A DNA stretch of 64,000 nucleotides from Roseburia sp. Its GTDB lineage: Bacteria; Bacillota; Clostridia; Lachnospirales; Lachnospiraceae. The notes under the pieces were generated by a model. It was given only the letters and a program-made list of their open reading frames with translations, was not told the DNA's origin and did not search any database. A program made the translations under genes and the position numbers. Location of the stretch: assembly GCA_017937095.1 (NCBI GenBank), contig JAGBEG010000008.1:22739-86738 (forward strand). Direction: 5' to 3'. This document shows, piece by piece, positions 53,613 to 62,712 of the stretch. The stretch's first letter is position 1, and every line of letters starts with the position of its first letter.

Positions 53613-54923
53613 TTATTTTATATTCGCGTCTCCCGTCGCCGGGTTGTCGATGAGCGTCCCATCCTCTTCAAAGCGCGAGCCATGGCACGGGCAGTCCCAT
53701 GTGTGCTCTATGGGGTTCCACTTGAGCGCGCAGCCCAGATGCGGACACCGCTTTGTCGTCGGCGTCAGCAGATTCTTCACTGCCTCCCATCCATTTACCA
53801 GAAGCTGCGGCGTGAGCATACTGCGGCTCGGCGAAAACACGCTGCTCCATTCATTTTGTATTCCCAGCACCTGATCACACAACAGCCGCGCCGCCGCCAT
53901 GGAGCCCGTCACTCCCCATTTCCCGAAGCCGGACGCCGCAAAAAGCTCCGGCGTGTGCGCGGAATACTGTCCGACATAAGGAAGCCCGTCAAGGCTCATG
54001 CAGTCCTGTGCCGCCCAGCAGTATTTCTCCTGCGCATCCGGATAGCACGCCGTCGCAAACTCCCGCAGTTCCTGATAGCTTCCCCCGCGTTTTCCGGTCC
54101 GGTGGCTTCCGCCGCCGACGAGAAGCAGTTCCCCGTAATTGCGGAACGACATCCCCTCTGCCGCCTCGTCCACATACACCCCGCCTACATCCGCCGCATT
54201 TTCCAACGCGATCACATAGGAACGATCCTGATACAGCTTTAAGAAATAGCTTCCATGCTTATTGAGAAACGGGAAATGCGTCGCGACAATGATTTTATCC
54301 GCATGGATTTCCCCGCCGTCGCTCCAAGCCCTGTGCGGCGCCAGATCGCGGATAAAGGTATGCTCGCGGATGTTTAGTCCCGCCGCAATGCCCGCCAGAA
54401 ATTTCAGAGGATGAAACTGCGCCTGATGTGGGAACCGCACCGCACCCCTGACATCAAGCGGCAGCGGAACATGTTCTGCAAATTCTGCCGGGATTCCAAG
54501 CGCATTGACCGCCGCCACTTCCGCCTCGATTTTTGCGACGTCGGACAGCGTATAGACAAAGGAATCCCTGTCCTCGAAATCACAGTCGATCTGTGCGGCA
54601 AGCCTGCGGTACTCCGAGACGGCCTTCTCATTCGCCCAAAGATAAGCCGCCGCTATCTCCCTGCCCTTCGTTCGCATCAGGCGGTCGTAAATCAGCCTGT
54701 GCTGGGAAGTAATCTTCGCCGTCGTATTTTTCGTGACGCCGCTGCCGATCGTATCAGCTTCCACCAGCAGACAGTCCACTCCGGCATTTTTTAAGAAATA
54801 AGCGCACAACACACCGCACAGACCACCCCCGATGACCAGCACGTCGGTGTGAACCGTTCCGTGCAGCTTCTCAAAGCCCGGCAATCGTACTTCCCTGCTC
54901 CATACTGACTGTGACATAGACAT
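53613..54923 (-). CDS. FAD-dependent oxidoreductase with C-terminal Rieske domain
   Basis: A 436-residue protein. The N-terminus is a DAO-type flavin domain (VIGGGLCGVLCAYFL near 30-44), and the last 45 residues form a Rieske [2Fe-2S] domain with CPHLGC and CPCHGSRF, whose Cys-His pairs are all present. This fusion is known in Firmicutes as an amino-acid or amine oxidoreductase with unknown substrate. The start ATG has GGAGG seven bases upstream. It stands alone between terminators. Confidence 0.88.
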   Translation of the reverse strand: MSMSQSVWSREVRLPGFEKLHGTVHTDVLVIGGGLCGVLCAYFLKNAGVDCLLVEADTIGSGVTKNTTAKITSQHRLIYDRLMRTKGREIAAAYLWANEKAVSEYRRLAAQIDCDFEDRDSFVYTLSDVAKIEAEVAAVNALGIPAEFAEHVPLPLDVRGAVRFPHQAQFHPLKFLAGIAAGLNIREHTFIRDLAPHRAWSDGGEIHADKIIVATHFPFLNKHGSYFLKLYQDRSYVIALENAADVGGVYVDEAAEGMSFRNYGELLLVGGGSHRTGKRGGSYQELREFATACYPDAQEKYCWAAQDCMSLDGLPYVGQYSAHTPELFAASGFGKWGVTGSMAAARLLCDQVLGIQNEWSSVFSPSRSMLTPQLLVNGWEAVKNLLTPTTKRCPHLGCALKWNPIEHTWDCPCHGSRFEEDGTLIDNPATGDANIK

Positions 54924-55003
54924 AGCATTTCCTCCGTATCAAAAGCATTTCTATGTTCATAGCTTACCCGAATCAAGGCGTCCCATACTTAAAAGGACAA
55001 AAT

Positions 55004-55037
55004 AAAAAAGACAGCCTTTCGATCTGCTGTCTTTTTT
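55004..55037. terminator. Bidirectional terminator upstream of the Rieske gene
   Basis: AAAAAAGACAGC/GCTGTCTTTTTT with a ten-base loop; on both strands it ends in a T-run. It separates ftsH2 from the Rieske oxidoreductase. Confidence 0.85.
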
Positions 55038-55056
55038 AGGAGAAGGTATTTTTACT

Positions 55057-55083
55057 ATGGGGTATAGCAAAAACTATATATAA
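55057..55083 (+). CDS. Possible 8-residue micro-ORF after a terminator
   Basis: AGGAGAAGG, an eleven-base gap, then ATG and eight codons (MGYSKNYI) to TAA. It resembles the micro-ORF at 30522: terminator hairpin, GGAG, ATG, then an AACTATATA-like stretch. No plus-strand gene follows, only the antisense of ftsH2. It may be a chance site or part of an RNA element. Confidence 0.15.
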   Translation: MGYSKNYI

Positions 55084-55206
55084 TGTATTGGGGGTTTTTA
55101 CAGTTATTATAATAGCATGCCCCGCCAAATAAGTGTGCACAAACTTCACAATTTTCACACCCCAAAACTGTACATTTTGTACAGTACCTTCGGACTAGTT
55201 TTTCTT

Positions 55207-57057
55207 TTATAACAGAAATTCTGCACAATCAGACTTAAATAATGCCTCAAACTCCTTCTGACCGATCTTTTCCTTCTCGAGGAGAAGGTTTGCGCAGGCG
55301 TCTAAGACATCCCTGTTCTCGGCGATGATCTCCTTCGCCTTAAGGTAACACTCGTCAATGATGCGCTTGATTTCCTGATCGATCGTGGTCGCAACGCCCT
55401 CGCCGTACCCTCTGGTATGCGCGAGATCCCGTCCGATGAACACCTCATCGTCGTCATTGTCATAACAGATCAGACCGATATTCTCAGACATTCCGTACTT
55501 CGTGACCATCGCCTTTGCCATGCGCGTCGCCTGCTTGATATCCTGGGATGCTCCCGTTGTGATATCATCGAAGACAAGCTCCTCCGCCACACGTCCGCCT
55601 AAGGACACAATGATATCCTGCAGCATCTTGCCCTTGGTGTTGAACATATCGTCGTTCTCCGGCAGCGGCATCGTGTAGCCTGCTGCCCCCGCTCCCGTCG
55701 GTATGATCGATACCGAATACACCGGTCCTACGTCCGGCAGCAGATGAAACAGAATCGCATGACCCGACTCATGGAACGCCGTGATGCGCTTCTCCTTCTC
55801 GGAAATGATACGGCTCTTCTTCTCCGCGCCGATTCCGACCTTGACGAATGACTTTTTGATGTCGTCCTGCGTGATAAAGGAACGGTCGTCCTTTGCCGCG
55901 GCAATCGCCGCCTCATTGAGCAGATTCTCAAGATCTGCCCCGGTAAAGCCCGCCGTCGTCTGTGCGATCTGCTTTAAGTCCACATCGTCGCCAAGCGGCT
56001 TATTCTTCGCATGTACCGCAAGAATCTCCTCTCTTCCGCCGACATCAGGACGTCCCACATGCACCTTTCTGTCGAATCGTCCCGGACGCATGATCGCCGG
56101 GTCAAGGATATCCACACGGTTCGTTGCCGCCATGACAATGATTCCCTCATTCACGCCGAAGCCATCCATCTCTACGAGCATCTGGTTTAAGGTCTGCTCG
56201 CGCTCATCGTGTCCGCCGCCCATTCCGGTACCGCGCCGTCTCGCCACCGCGTCGATCTCGTCGATGAACACGATGCAGGGCGCATTCTTCTTCGCATCTG
56301 CAAACAGATCACGCACACGCGACGCACCCACGCCGACGAACATCTCCACGAAATCTGAGCCGGAAATGCTGAAAAACGGAACTCCCGCCTCACCTGCAAT
56401 CGCTTTGGCAAGAAGCGTCTTGCCGGTTCCCGGCGGTCCTACCAAAAGCACGCCCTTGGGGATTCTTGCCCCAAGCTTGTTATATTTCTTGGGCGCACGC
56501 AGGAAATCAACGATTTCCTCAAGCTCTTCCTTCTCCTCCTTAAGCCCCGCCACATTTGCAAATGTCACGCGGTTCGCAGGATCGTCCGGCGCCAGCTTTG
56601 CACGGCTCTTCCCGAAAGACATCATCCGGTTGTTGCCGCCCGCATTATTTGCCGCCGCCTGATTGGACATAATGATAAAGAAAATGAACATCGCCCCGAA
56701 AATAATCAGATACGGAAGCAGTTCAAGCACCCAGCTTTCCTGCGGCGGATTCTCCACCACATACGCTTCAAACTGTTCCCCGCGCAGATACTCCTCCATC
56801 TCGTTCACATCGTTTACCGCGAGTATCTGCGTCGTCGAGTCCTTAAACGTGATATAAATATTTCCGGTCGGCACCTCTCCCTGGTTGGGAACAATCCTCA
56901 CCTGTGCGACATCCCCATTCCCGAGAGCCGCCTCAAACTGCGCACGCGTATAATTGTTCGTCGTCGTGCTTCCATCCATCCAATACCAGATGCCGATGAC
57001 CATCAGTATCAGGATGAGATACATTCCAAATCCTCTGTAACCCTTTTTCCTATTCAA
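55207..57057 (-). CDS. ftsH: ATP-dependent zinc metalloprotease FtsH (second copy)
   Basis: A 616-residue membrane AAA protease, compact compared with the first copy: short cytoplasmic start, helix near residue 10-28, an extracytoplasmic domain, helix near 110-130, AAA module with GPPGTGKT near 205, SRH region, and protease motif HESGH. It lacks the Asn/Gly-rich N-terminus. It lies in the hpt-ftsH position found in Bacillus (tilS-hprT-ftsH), 12 bases after hpt, so this is the ancestral ftsH position. Confidence 0.95.
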   Translation of the reverse strand: MNRKKGYRGFGMYLILILMVIGIWYWMDGSTTTNNYTRAQFEAALGNGDVAQVRIVPNQGEVPTGNIYITFKDSTTQILAVNDVNEMEEYLRGEQFEAYVVENPPQESWVLELLPYLIIFGAMFIFFIIMSNQAAANNAGGNNRMMSFGKSRAKLAPDDPANRVTFANVAGLKEEKEELEEIVDFLRAPKKYNKLGARIPKGVLLVGPPGTGKTLLAKAIAGEAGVPFFSISGSDFVEMFVGVGASRVRDLFADAKKNAPCIVFIDEIDAVARRRGTGMGGGHDEREQTLNQMLVEMDGFGVNEGIIVMAATNRVDILDPAIMRPGRFDRKVHVGRPDVGGREEILAVHAKNKPLGDDVDLKQIAQTTAGFTGADLENLLNEAAIAAAKDDRSFITQDDIKKSFVKVGIGAEKKSRIISEKEKRITAFHESGHAILFHLLPDVGPVYSVSIIPTGAGAAGYTMPLPENDDMFNTKGKMLQDIIVSLGGRVAEELVFDDITTGASQDIKQATRMAKAMVTKYGMSENIGLICYDNDDDEVFIGRDLAHTRGYGEGVATTIDQEIKRIIDECYLKAKEIIAENRDVLDACANLLLEKEKIGQKEFEALFKSDCAEFLL

Positions 57058-57069
57058 GCTGATTCTCCT

Positions 57070-57600
57070 TTATTCCTCTATCTCAACAAATCCGATATAG
57101 GGAAGGTTCCGGTACTTCTGGTCGTAGTCAAGACCATAGCCCACTACGAACTCATCCGGAATCACAAATCCCACATAATCCACCGCTACATCCACAACCC
57201 TGCGGTCCGGCTTATCCAGCAGCGTGCACAGCCTTAAGCTCTTCGGATTTCTTGTTTTCAAATTCTCCATCAGATAGCTTAATGTCCTTCCCGAGTCAAT
57301 GATATCCTCGATGACAAGCACATTCTTACCCTCGATGCTTGTGCCCAGGTCATTTACAATACGGACAACGCCGCTTGAACTGGTTCCCGAGCCGTAACTC
57401 GACACTGACATGAACTCGAGTTCCACCGGCGAGGTGATGCGCTTTGCAAGCTCACAGGTGAAAAATACCGAGCCCTTTAGAATACAGATCAGGCACACCG
57501 GTTCGTCGCCGTACGTCTCGCTGATCTGCGCTCCAAGCTCCCTTACTCTCTGTTCTACCTGCTCCTCTGTAAGATGAACATTAATCTTCTTGATCTTCAC
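57070..57600 (-). CDS. hpt: Hypoxanthine phosphoribosyltransferase
   Basis: A 176-residue purine salvage enzyme (hypoxanthine or guanine plus PRPP to IMP/GMP). The PRPP motif VLVIEDIIDSGRTL is intact, as are the flexible-loop region SSYGSGT and the C-terminal YGLDYDQKYRNLPYIG. I start at a GTG with GGAGG upstream; a GTG five codons earlier is an alternative. It overlaps the end of tilS by 20 bases. Confidence 0.93.
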   Translation of the reverse strand: MKIKKINVHLTEEQVEQRVRELGAQISETYGDEPVCLICILKGSVFFTCELAKRITSPVELEFMSVSSYGSGTSSSGVVRIVNDLGTSIEGKNVLVIEDIIDSGRTLSYLMENLKTRNPKSLRLCTLLDKPDRRVVDVAVDYVGFVIPDEFVVGYGLDYDQKYRNLPYIGFVEIEE

Positions 57601-59077
57601 GATATTTTCCTCCACTCATCTGTACTTCTAATATCTTTTTTGTGTGATTATCAATCCTGCAGTCGGCGCTGATACGCCCTCCGACCACCCACAGAATATG
57701 CGTTCCTTCCGCCAGAAGCCATATCTGATTCCTGCGTTCTTTCGGAATCTTCTCCCCTGTAAAGTAATCAGAAAGCTTCTTCGTATGCCCTTCCCCATCA
57801 ATGGTCAGATAGTCTTTGTCCACTCTCCTGCGGACACGCAAACTACGTTTTATTTTATCATAATTTAACCATTTCGTATATGTTTTTTTCGGGATTTCCT
57901 GCATTTCTCCGCCAAAATCACGCACGCGCAGACGCAGGATGCCGTCCGCAAGTACAATCGCAATGCCCTCCTCCGACTCCGCAGCCGCGAGCAGTTCCTC
58001 TGTAATCTCATACTCCGCCGGATGATCCGCCGCTGCCTCTGCCTCTGCTGTCTCTGCCGCCTCCGCTTCTCTCCGGATACGGACTCCCTCATAGCAGCGC
58101 ACCGCCTGCATCCGGTATGGCAGATCAAGCATGCGCCCTACCTGTAATTCTGACAGGCGCAGCACATCCTCCACATGGACATCCGCAATGTCTCTTCTGC
58201 TACCCGCGATCCTGCTTAAGACCTCGTGAACCGCCTCCTTTTGGAGCACAGTGGGATAATTTTTAAAAAGCGCTTCCCCAATCTCGCAGTCACCCTGCCC
58301 GAAGCGGCATGTCACAGCAAGAATCCGCTCCGTCTCTTTCGCAAGATAATCCGACAGCGCAAGCAGCGTTCCGGCAGTTCGCGTTATATGGCTGACTGCT
58401 CCCGGATTGACTGCGGTAAGCTCCGGGATGACCTTGTGCCGAATCCTGTTTCTGCTGTATTCCGTGTCAAGATTCGTCGCATCCACCCGGTAGGGCTGTC
58501 CGCATTCCTCCAGATACGCTTCGATCTCGCTCCGGCTCACCGCAAGCAGCGGACGGATAATGAAAGCCGCGTCATCCATCCTGCGCATCGGGCGCATTCC
58601 GCCAAGCCCCCTTATACCGCTGCCTCTTACCATCTGAAAGAGGACCGTCTCTGCATTGTCATCCGCATGGTGCGCAAGCGCGACCTTGACCCGCCGGGCG
58701 CCGCTTTCCTTTGCCGCACGCGCATAGCAGTCGTAACGCAGTTCTCTCGCCGCCTCCTCAAGCCCGATTCCCCGGCGCTTCGCATAGTCCGGCGCATCCA
58801 CCGCAAAGCTGCGGCAGCAGACGCCGTGTTCCTCACAAAGCGCCTTAACGAACGCCTCATCCTGTCTGCTCTCTTCACCGCGGATGCCGTGCTCCACATG
58901 AACCGCCTGCAGGGTATAGCTGCATTTACTTTGATATGCGAGCAGAAGCAGCAACATGCATACAGAATCCGCTCCGCCGGAAACTCCCGCGAGCACAAAA
59001 TCCCCCGGCTCTATTAACTTTTCCTGTTCAATCAGGCGATATACCTGCTCTCTCATCTTTCCGTTCCAATCTCCCAT
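57581..59077 (-). CDS. tilS: tRNA(Ile)-lysidine synthetase
   Basis: A 498-residue N-type ATP pyrophosphatase that converts C34 of the tRNA-Ile minor anticodon to lysidine. PP-loop SGGADS is near residue 35, the TilS domains follow, and the C-terminal RNA-binding domain is present. A long Ala/Glu-rich linker (EAAETAEAEAAADH) near 340-355 is unusual. Start ATG (MGDW) has a weak AGGATGG site; MREQ a few codons later is possible. It lies between spoIIE and hpt as in Bacillus. Confidence 0.93.
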   Translation of the reverse strand: MGDWNGKMREQVYRLIEQEKLIEPGDFVLAGVSGGADSVCMLLLLLAYQSKCSYTLQAVHVEHGIRGEESRQDEAFVKALCEEHGVCCRSFAVDAPDYAKRRGIGLEEAARELRYDCYARAAKESGARRVKVALAHHADDNAETVLFQMVRGSGIRGLGGMRPMRRMDDAAFIIRPLLAVSRSEIEAYLEECGQPYRVDATNLDTEYSRNRIRHKVIPELTAVNPGAVSHITRTAGTLLALSDYLAKETERILAVTCRFGQGDCEIGEALFKNYPTVLQKEAVHEVLSRIAGSRRDIADVHVEDVLRLSELQVGRMLDLPYRMQAVRCYEGVRIRREAEAAETAEAEAAADHPAEYEITEELLAAAESEEGIAIVLADGILRLRVRDFGGEMQEIPKKTYTKWLNYDKIKRSLRVRRRVDKDYLTIDGEGHTKKLSDYFTGEKIPKERRNQIWLLAEGTHILWVVGGRISADCRIDNHTKKILEVQMSGGKYREDQED

Positions 59078-59100
59078 ATGCCGCCATCCTGCCCGCGCTC

Positions 59101-60942
59101 CTACGCTTTTTCCCAGATACACGCGGCGAGCACCGTCATGTCATCCTGCGCCCTGCCCCCTGTAAAAAGCATGACGCGCTCCATGATCTTCTTGGCAAGG
59201 ATTCCCGGATTATTGGTCTTTATCGCCGAAATCACTTCCTGCATCGTCTCCTCGGGCTTTGGCACATGTAAGTATTCTAACACACCATCCGTCACCATGA
59301 CAACAAAATCCCCGTTTCGAAGCGAGACCTCCTTCGCCCGCATTTCCACCTGCATTCCCACGCCCACCGGAAGGCTCTCCGAAGTGATGCACTCCACCGT
59401 ATCTTCCCGCTTGATAAAGGTCGTCGCCGCCCCGACCTTATAGAGGCGCGCCATGCCGCTGTAGAGATTGATCATGCACAGATCCACCGTAGAATACAGG
59501 TCGTTTTCCCCCTTCATGACCATCGCCGAGTTCATCATGCGGATTGCCGTCTCAAGCGAAAATCCCGCCTCAAGAAAACGCTCCACTAAATCCAACACCA
59601 TCTCGCTCTCCTTGCACGCGGTGCTCCCCGAGCCCATACCGTCCGATAGCCCGAGCAGCATTTCTCCGCGATCCAGTTCCAGAAACGAAAAGTTATCCCC
59701 GGAAATCTTCGCGTCCTCCTTCTGCACGCGCGCAATCCCCTGCACGCTCCGGTATACGGTATCTTCATACAGCAGAAAATGCACAGGATCCTTCGAGATA
59801 AAATTTCTTGCGTCCGACGTCGCCCGCATCTTTTTGCCAAGGACATGCGAGACGACGGACAAAAATGCCTTTACTGCAATGCAGCCGCCGAGCCTGCTGC
59901 GCAGTGTCGCCTCCACCTTGAGCCTCCCGTCCACGCCCTCGATCAGATGCATTTCCTCGATGACGATTCCCTGCTCCTTCGCCCGGTATCCGATCTCCGC
60001 CATCGCGTGACGCTCCTTTGCGTCAAGCAGGCGTTCTTCCTTCGCACAGTCCTGCATGATATACGCCATCGCATCAAGCTGTTCCGCAATGACCTGACGG
60101 TTTTCCAGCAGCCTGTTGTACCACGCGCGGTTTAAGCTCACACGCTCGAAGACATGTACCGCTTCCTCGACCATATCGCGGCTTTTCTTACAATACTGCT
60201 CCAACTGTTCCCTCGTCTCCTCCTCCGGCACGCCATTGTGCCAGATTCCCGCGATCATCTGCGAGAGGATTCCATAGAGCGGCGTCGAATCCCGTTCCCA
60301 GCAGACGGCGCAAGCCTCGCAGGAAGCGCAGATCTTTCCGGTCAGCTCATTTTGTATCTGTCCGAGTTCGTCGATCGCACCGTTATTCTGTTTGGTACTC
60401 ATACTGTGAAAAATCTGGGAAAGCCCCTGAAACGATTCCGCATAACCAAGAAGCCGCTCCTCCCTTCCGCCGTCCGTCGTCTCCTGCGGCAGGCTCTTTT
60501 TCTCCCATGTCAGCAGGGTATGTATCGCGCGGTTCATAAGAATGACTGCACCGAACACAAACGCCCCCTCCAGCGCCGCCGCCAGGATTCCCGGCTGGTC
60601 CTTCCACTCGAGCAGACCTCCCGCCACAGACAATATCATCGTCGTAATCGCCGCCATGCTGCCTGCCATATAGGAAGGACAGCTTTCATTCGCCCATTCC
60701 ACCAGCCGGATCGCTCCCATAATGACGAGCAGCGCCACCGCATATTTCACCGCAGCGGTCACCGGCATAAATACGAACATTCCAATATACATCACGCCAA
60801 GCAGAATGGGACCGCTCGCCTGCTCCAAATACAATGCGGCAAAGTACGCCGGCACCAGCGGATAGCAGCCCATCACGCTCACACTGCACATCACGCTCCC
60901 CGCTATGCAGAGTATCATTTGTCTTGCATTTGTTTTTTTCAT
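59101..60942 (-). CDS. spoIIE: Stage II sporulation protein E (SpoIIE), short form
   Basis: A 613-residue membrane serine phosphatase that dephosphorylates SpoIIAA to activate sigma-F in the forespore. The membrane part is only about 150 residues with five or six helices, versus ten helices and about 330 residues in Bacillus, followed by a central region and a C-terminal PP2C domain (MLLGLSDGMGSG, VMVTDGVLE, AQDDMTVLAA). The phosphatase motifs look complete. I start at an ATG after AAGG sites; an ATG eight codons earlier is also possible. A SigA/Spo0A-type promoter precedes it. Confidence 0.93.
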   Translation of the reverse strand: MKKTNARQMILCIAGSVMCSVSVMGCYPLVPAYFAALYLEQASGPILLGVMYIGMFVFMPVTAAVKYAVALLVIMGAIRLVEWANESCPSYMAGSMAAITTMILSVAGGLLEWKDQPGILAAALEGAFVFGAVILMNRAIHTLLTWEKKSLPQETTDGGREERLLGYAESFQGLSQIFHSMSTKQNNGAIDELGQIQNELTGKICASCEACAVCWERDSTPLYGILSQMIAGIWHNGVPEEETREQLEQYCKKSRDMVEEAVHVFERVSLNRAWYNRLLENRQVIAEQLDAMAYIMQDCAKEERLLDAKERHAMAEIGYRAKEQGIVIEEMHLIEGVDGRLKVEATLRSRLGGCIAVKAFLSVVSHVLGKKMRATSDARNFISKDPVHFLLYEDTVYRSVQGIARVQKEDAKISGDNFSFLELDRGEMLLGLSDGMGSGSTACKESEMVLDLVERFLEAGFSLETAIRMMNSAMVMKGENDLYSTVDLCMINLYSGMARLYKVGAATTFIKREDTVECITSESLPVGVGMQVEMRAKEVSLRNGDFVVMVTDGVLEYLHVPKPEETMQEVISAIKTNNPGILAKKIMERVMLFTGGRAQDDMTVLAACIWEKA

Positions 60943-61027
60943 CCTTCTTACCTTCTTTCCTTCCATTCTTCCGGTCAGGCTGTGCTGTCTGACCGCATTT
61001 TCCCTCCTCCCGGACAGGGTGAGTCTG

Positions 61028-61093
61028 ATTATAGGTTTGTTTTCTGAAAATGTTTGTCAAAGGAAGGAACGCTTTTTTAAAACTTTTCGCCAA
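61028..61093 (-). promoter_or_regulatory. spoIIE promoter with 21-bp spacer and Spo0A-box-like sites
   Basis: Perfect TTGACA (61055-61060) and TATAAT (61028-61033) on the minus strand are 21 bases apart. This long spacer is the hallmark of Bacillus spoIIE and spoIIG promoters, which need Spo0A~P. TGGCGAA (61086-61092) matches the 0A box TGNCGAA, and TGTCAAA at the -35 (plus strand) differs by one base. The rest of 60943-61292 holds no gene. Confidence 0.75.
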
Positions 61094-61213
61094 AATCTCT
61101 TTTCACTTGTCTATTTCATGGATTTCGAACAAGCTTATGAATTTTAAGAAGCTCACTTCAATTCTTATCCCAAATCACAAAATTTTCTACCGCATTTTCT
61201 CCCGGAACATGCT

Positions 61214-61219
61214 ATACTG
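61214..61219 (+). promoter_or_regulatory. Likely -10 of the aldo/keto reductase gene
   Basis: TATACT about 75 bases before the start codon; no clear -35 at 17 bases upstream. Confidence 0.35.
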
Positions 61220-61292
61220 TTTACAAGAAGTTCAGGCATCCGCCTGACATTCAAATACGGCAGGAGATTTCCTGTCCCAGAAGGAGATTACT

Positions 61293-62285
61293 ATGGTTTA
61301 CACAGCACATGACACACGCTACGATACCATGCAGTACAACCGCTGCGGCGCAAGCGGACTTAAGCTTCCTATGGTATCCCTTGGATTCTGGCATAATTTT
61401 GGCGACACGGGACACTACGACAACATGAAGGCAATGTGCCGCACCGCTTTTGACAACGGCATCACGCATTTTGACCTCGCCAACAACTACGGTCCTGCTT
61501 ACGGGAGCGCCGAGCGCAACCTCGGACAGATTTTAAAGGATGATTTTCTTCCTTACCGCGACGAGCTTATTATCAGCACCAAAGCCGGCTATGATATGTG
61601 GCCGGGACCTTACGGCAACTGGGGAAGCCGCAAGTACCTCATTGCAAGTCTCGACGCAAGCTTAAAGCGGCTGGGGCTCGACTATGTTGATATCTTCTAT
61701 CATCACCGCATGGACCCCGAGACGCCGCTCGAGGAGACAATGGGCGCGCTCGACGCCATCGTTAAGAGCGGCAAGGCGCTCTATGTCGGACTTTCCAATT
61801 ACAACGGACCTACCTTAAGAAAAGCCTGTGAAATTTTAGACGACTTAAAGTGCCCGTTCATCATCAATCAGAACCGCTATTCCATCCTCGACCGGACGAT
61901 TGAGGAAAACGGCTTAAAGACTGCGGCAAGGGAACTGAAGAAGGGAATCATCGCATTCTCTCCGCTCGCGCAGGGTATGCTGACCAACCGTTATCTCAAC
62001 GGGATTCCGGCAGACAGCCGGATTGCGACCGACGGCAGGTTCCTAAAAGAGTCTGCCTTGACCCCGGAGCTTCTCGCCCAGATACGCGCCTTAAACGATC
62101 TCGCGGCAGAACGCGGACAGACGCTTGCCGAGATGGCTTTAAGCTGGGTGTTAAAGGACGGAGATGTGACAAGCGTCTTAATCGGAGCTTCCAGACCGGA
62201 GCAGATTCTGGACAACATCGCGATTGTCGGACACACCACCTTTACAGAAGAGGAGCTGACTACAATCGACAATATTGTAAAATAA
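61293..62285 (+). CDS. Aldo/keto reductase, YghZ-like
   Basis: A 330-residue (alpha/beta)8 NADPH-dependent oxidoreductase. Catalytic Asp and Tyr lie in HFDLANNYGPAYGSAE (near 55-70), Lys in ISTKAG (near 95), His in FYHHRMD (near 145), and NADPH-binding residues in GASRPEQI at the end. It resembles the AKR14 group (YghZ, L-glyceraldehyde-3-phosphate reductase) that detoxifies methylglyoxal. The start has AAGGAG upstream. It is inserted on the plus strand between divIC and spoIIE, interrupting the usual sporulation gene order, and has a strong terminator. Confidence 0.92.
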   Translation: MVYTAHDTRYDTMQYNRCGASGLKLPMVSLGFWHNFGDTGHYDNMKAMCRTAFDNGITHFDLANNYGPAYGSAERNLGQILKDDFLPYRDELIISTKAGYDMWPGPYGNWGSRKYLIASLDASLKRLGLDYVDIFYHHRMDPETPLEETMGALDAIVKSGKALYVGLSNYNGPTLRKACEILDDLKCPFIINQNRYSILDRTIEENGLKTAARELKKGIIAFSPLAQGMLTNRYLNGIPADSRIATDGRFLKESALTPELLAQIRALNDLAAERGQTLAEMALSWVLKDGDVTSVLIGASRPEQILDNIAIVGHTTFTEEELTTIDNIVK

Positions 62286-62313
62286 GCCTCCGATAATGGA
62301 ATTTCCACAGAGC

Positions 62314-62365
62314 AAAAAGCCCCCGGGAACCGGACAGTTCTTCCTGTCCGGTTCCCGGGGGCTTT
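62314..62365. terminator. Strong bidirectional terminator between the reductase and divIC
   Basis: AAAAAGCCCCCGGGAACCGG followed by ACAG pairs with its exact complement (CTGTCCGG then TTCCCGGGGGCTTT); stem of over 20 base pairs. Confidence 0.95.
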
Positions 62366-62376
62366 CTATACTTCCT

Positions 62377-62679
62377 CTACTCTTCCTTAAAAATAATCTC
62401 ATTGTCATAGGCAAGTCCAAGCTTGCTCTTTGCAATGTCCTCTATGTACTCCTGCGACTGCGTGTATGCCTCGTAATCGCTCAGTTCTTCCGATCTTGCC
62501 GTCTCCTCCTCAAGCTGCGCTTCAAGCTGCTCCTGCTTCTTAGCGTACTCCTGATCCTTCTGGTAAATCTTCACAATCTGCACCGACATGACCGCCACAA
62601 ATACGACCAGGATCATGCTGATGCAAATCTTACCAGCTCTGTTATTCTGATTCTTTCTCCGTCTCTTTGCCGCCGCCAT
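62377..62679 (-). CDS. divIC: DivIC/FtsB-like septum formation initiator
   Basis: A 100-residue protein: basic cytoplasmic N-terminus (KRRRKN), one transmembrane helix (about 20-38), then a coiled coil (YQKDQEYAKKQEQLEAQLEEE) and a conserved C-terminal end (EYIEDIAKSKLGLAYDNEIIF). This fits DivIC (PF04977), a divisome core protein that links FtsL and FtsW/I. I start at an ATG with AGGAAGAGA upstream; ATGs four and eight codons earlier are possible. It follows yabQ by about 33 bases. Confidence 0.9.
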   Translation of the reverse strand: MAAAKRRRKNQNNRAGKICISMILVVFVAVMSVQIVKIYQKDQEYAKKQEQLEAQLEEETARSEELSDYEAYTQSQEYIEDIAKSKLGLAYDNEIIFKEE

Positions 62680-62712
62680 TCTCTTCCTCATTTCCCACAT
62701 CATGTGATGCCG

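Noticed and set aside
55041-55206. Small RNA gene such as 6S or SRP RNA in the gap before ftsH2
   Set aside because: No characteristic fold or terminator follows on the plus strand.
60154-61047. 297-residue plus-strand frame opposite spoIIE
   Set aside because: His/Arg-rich antisense shadow of a real, well-recognised gene.
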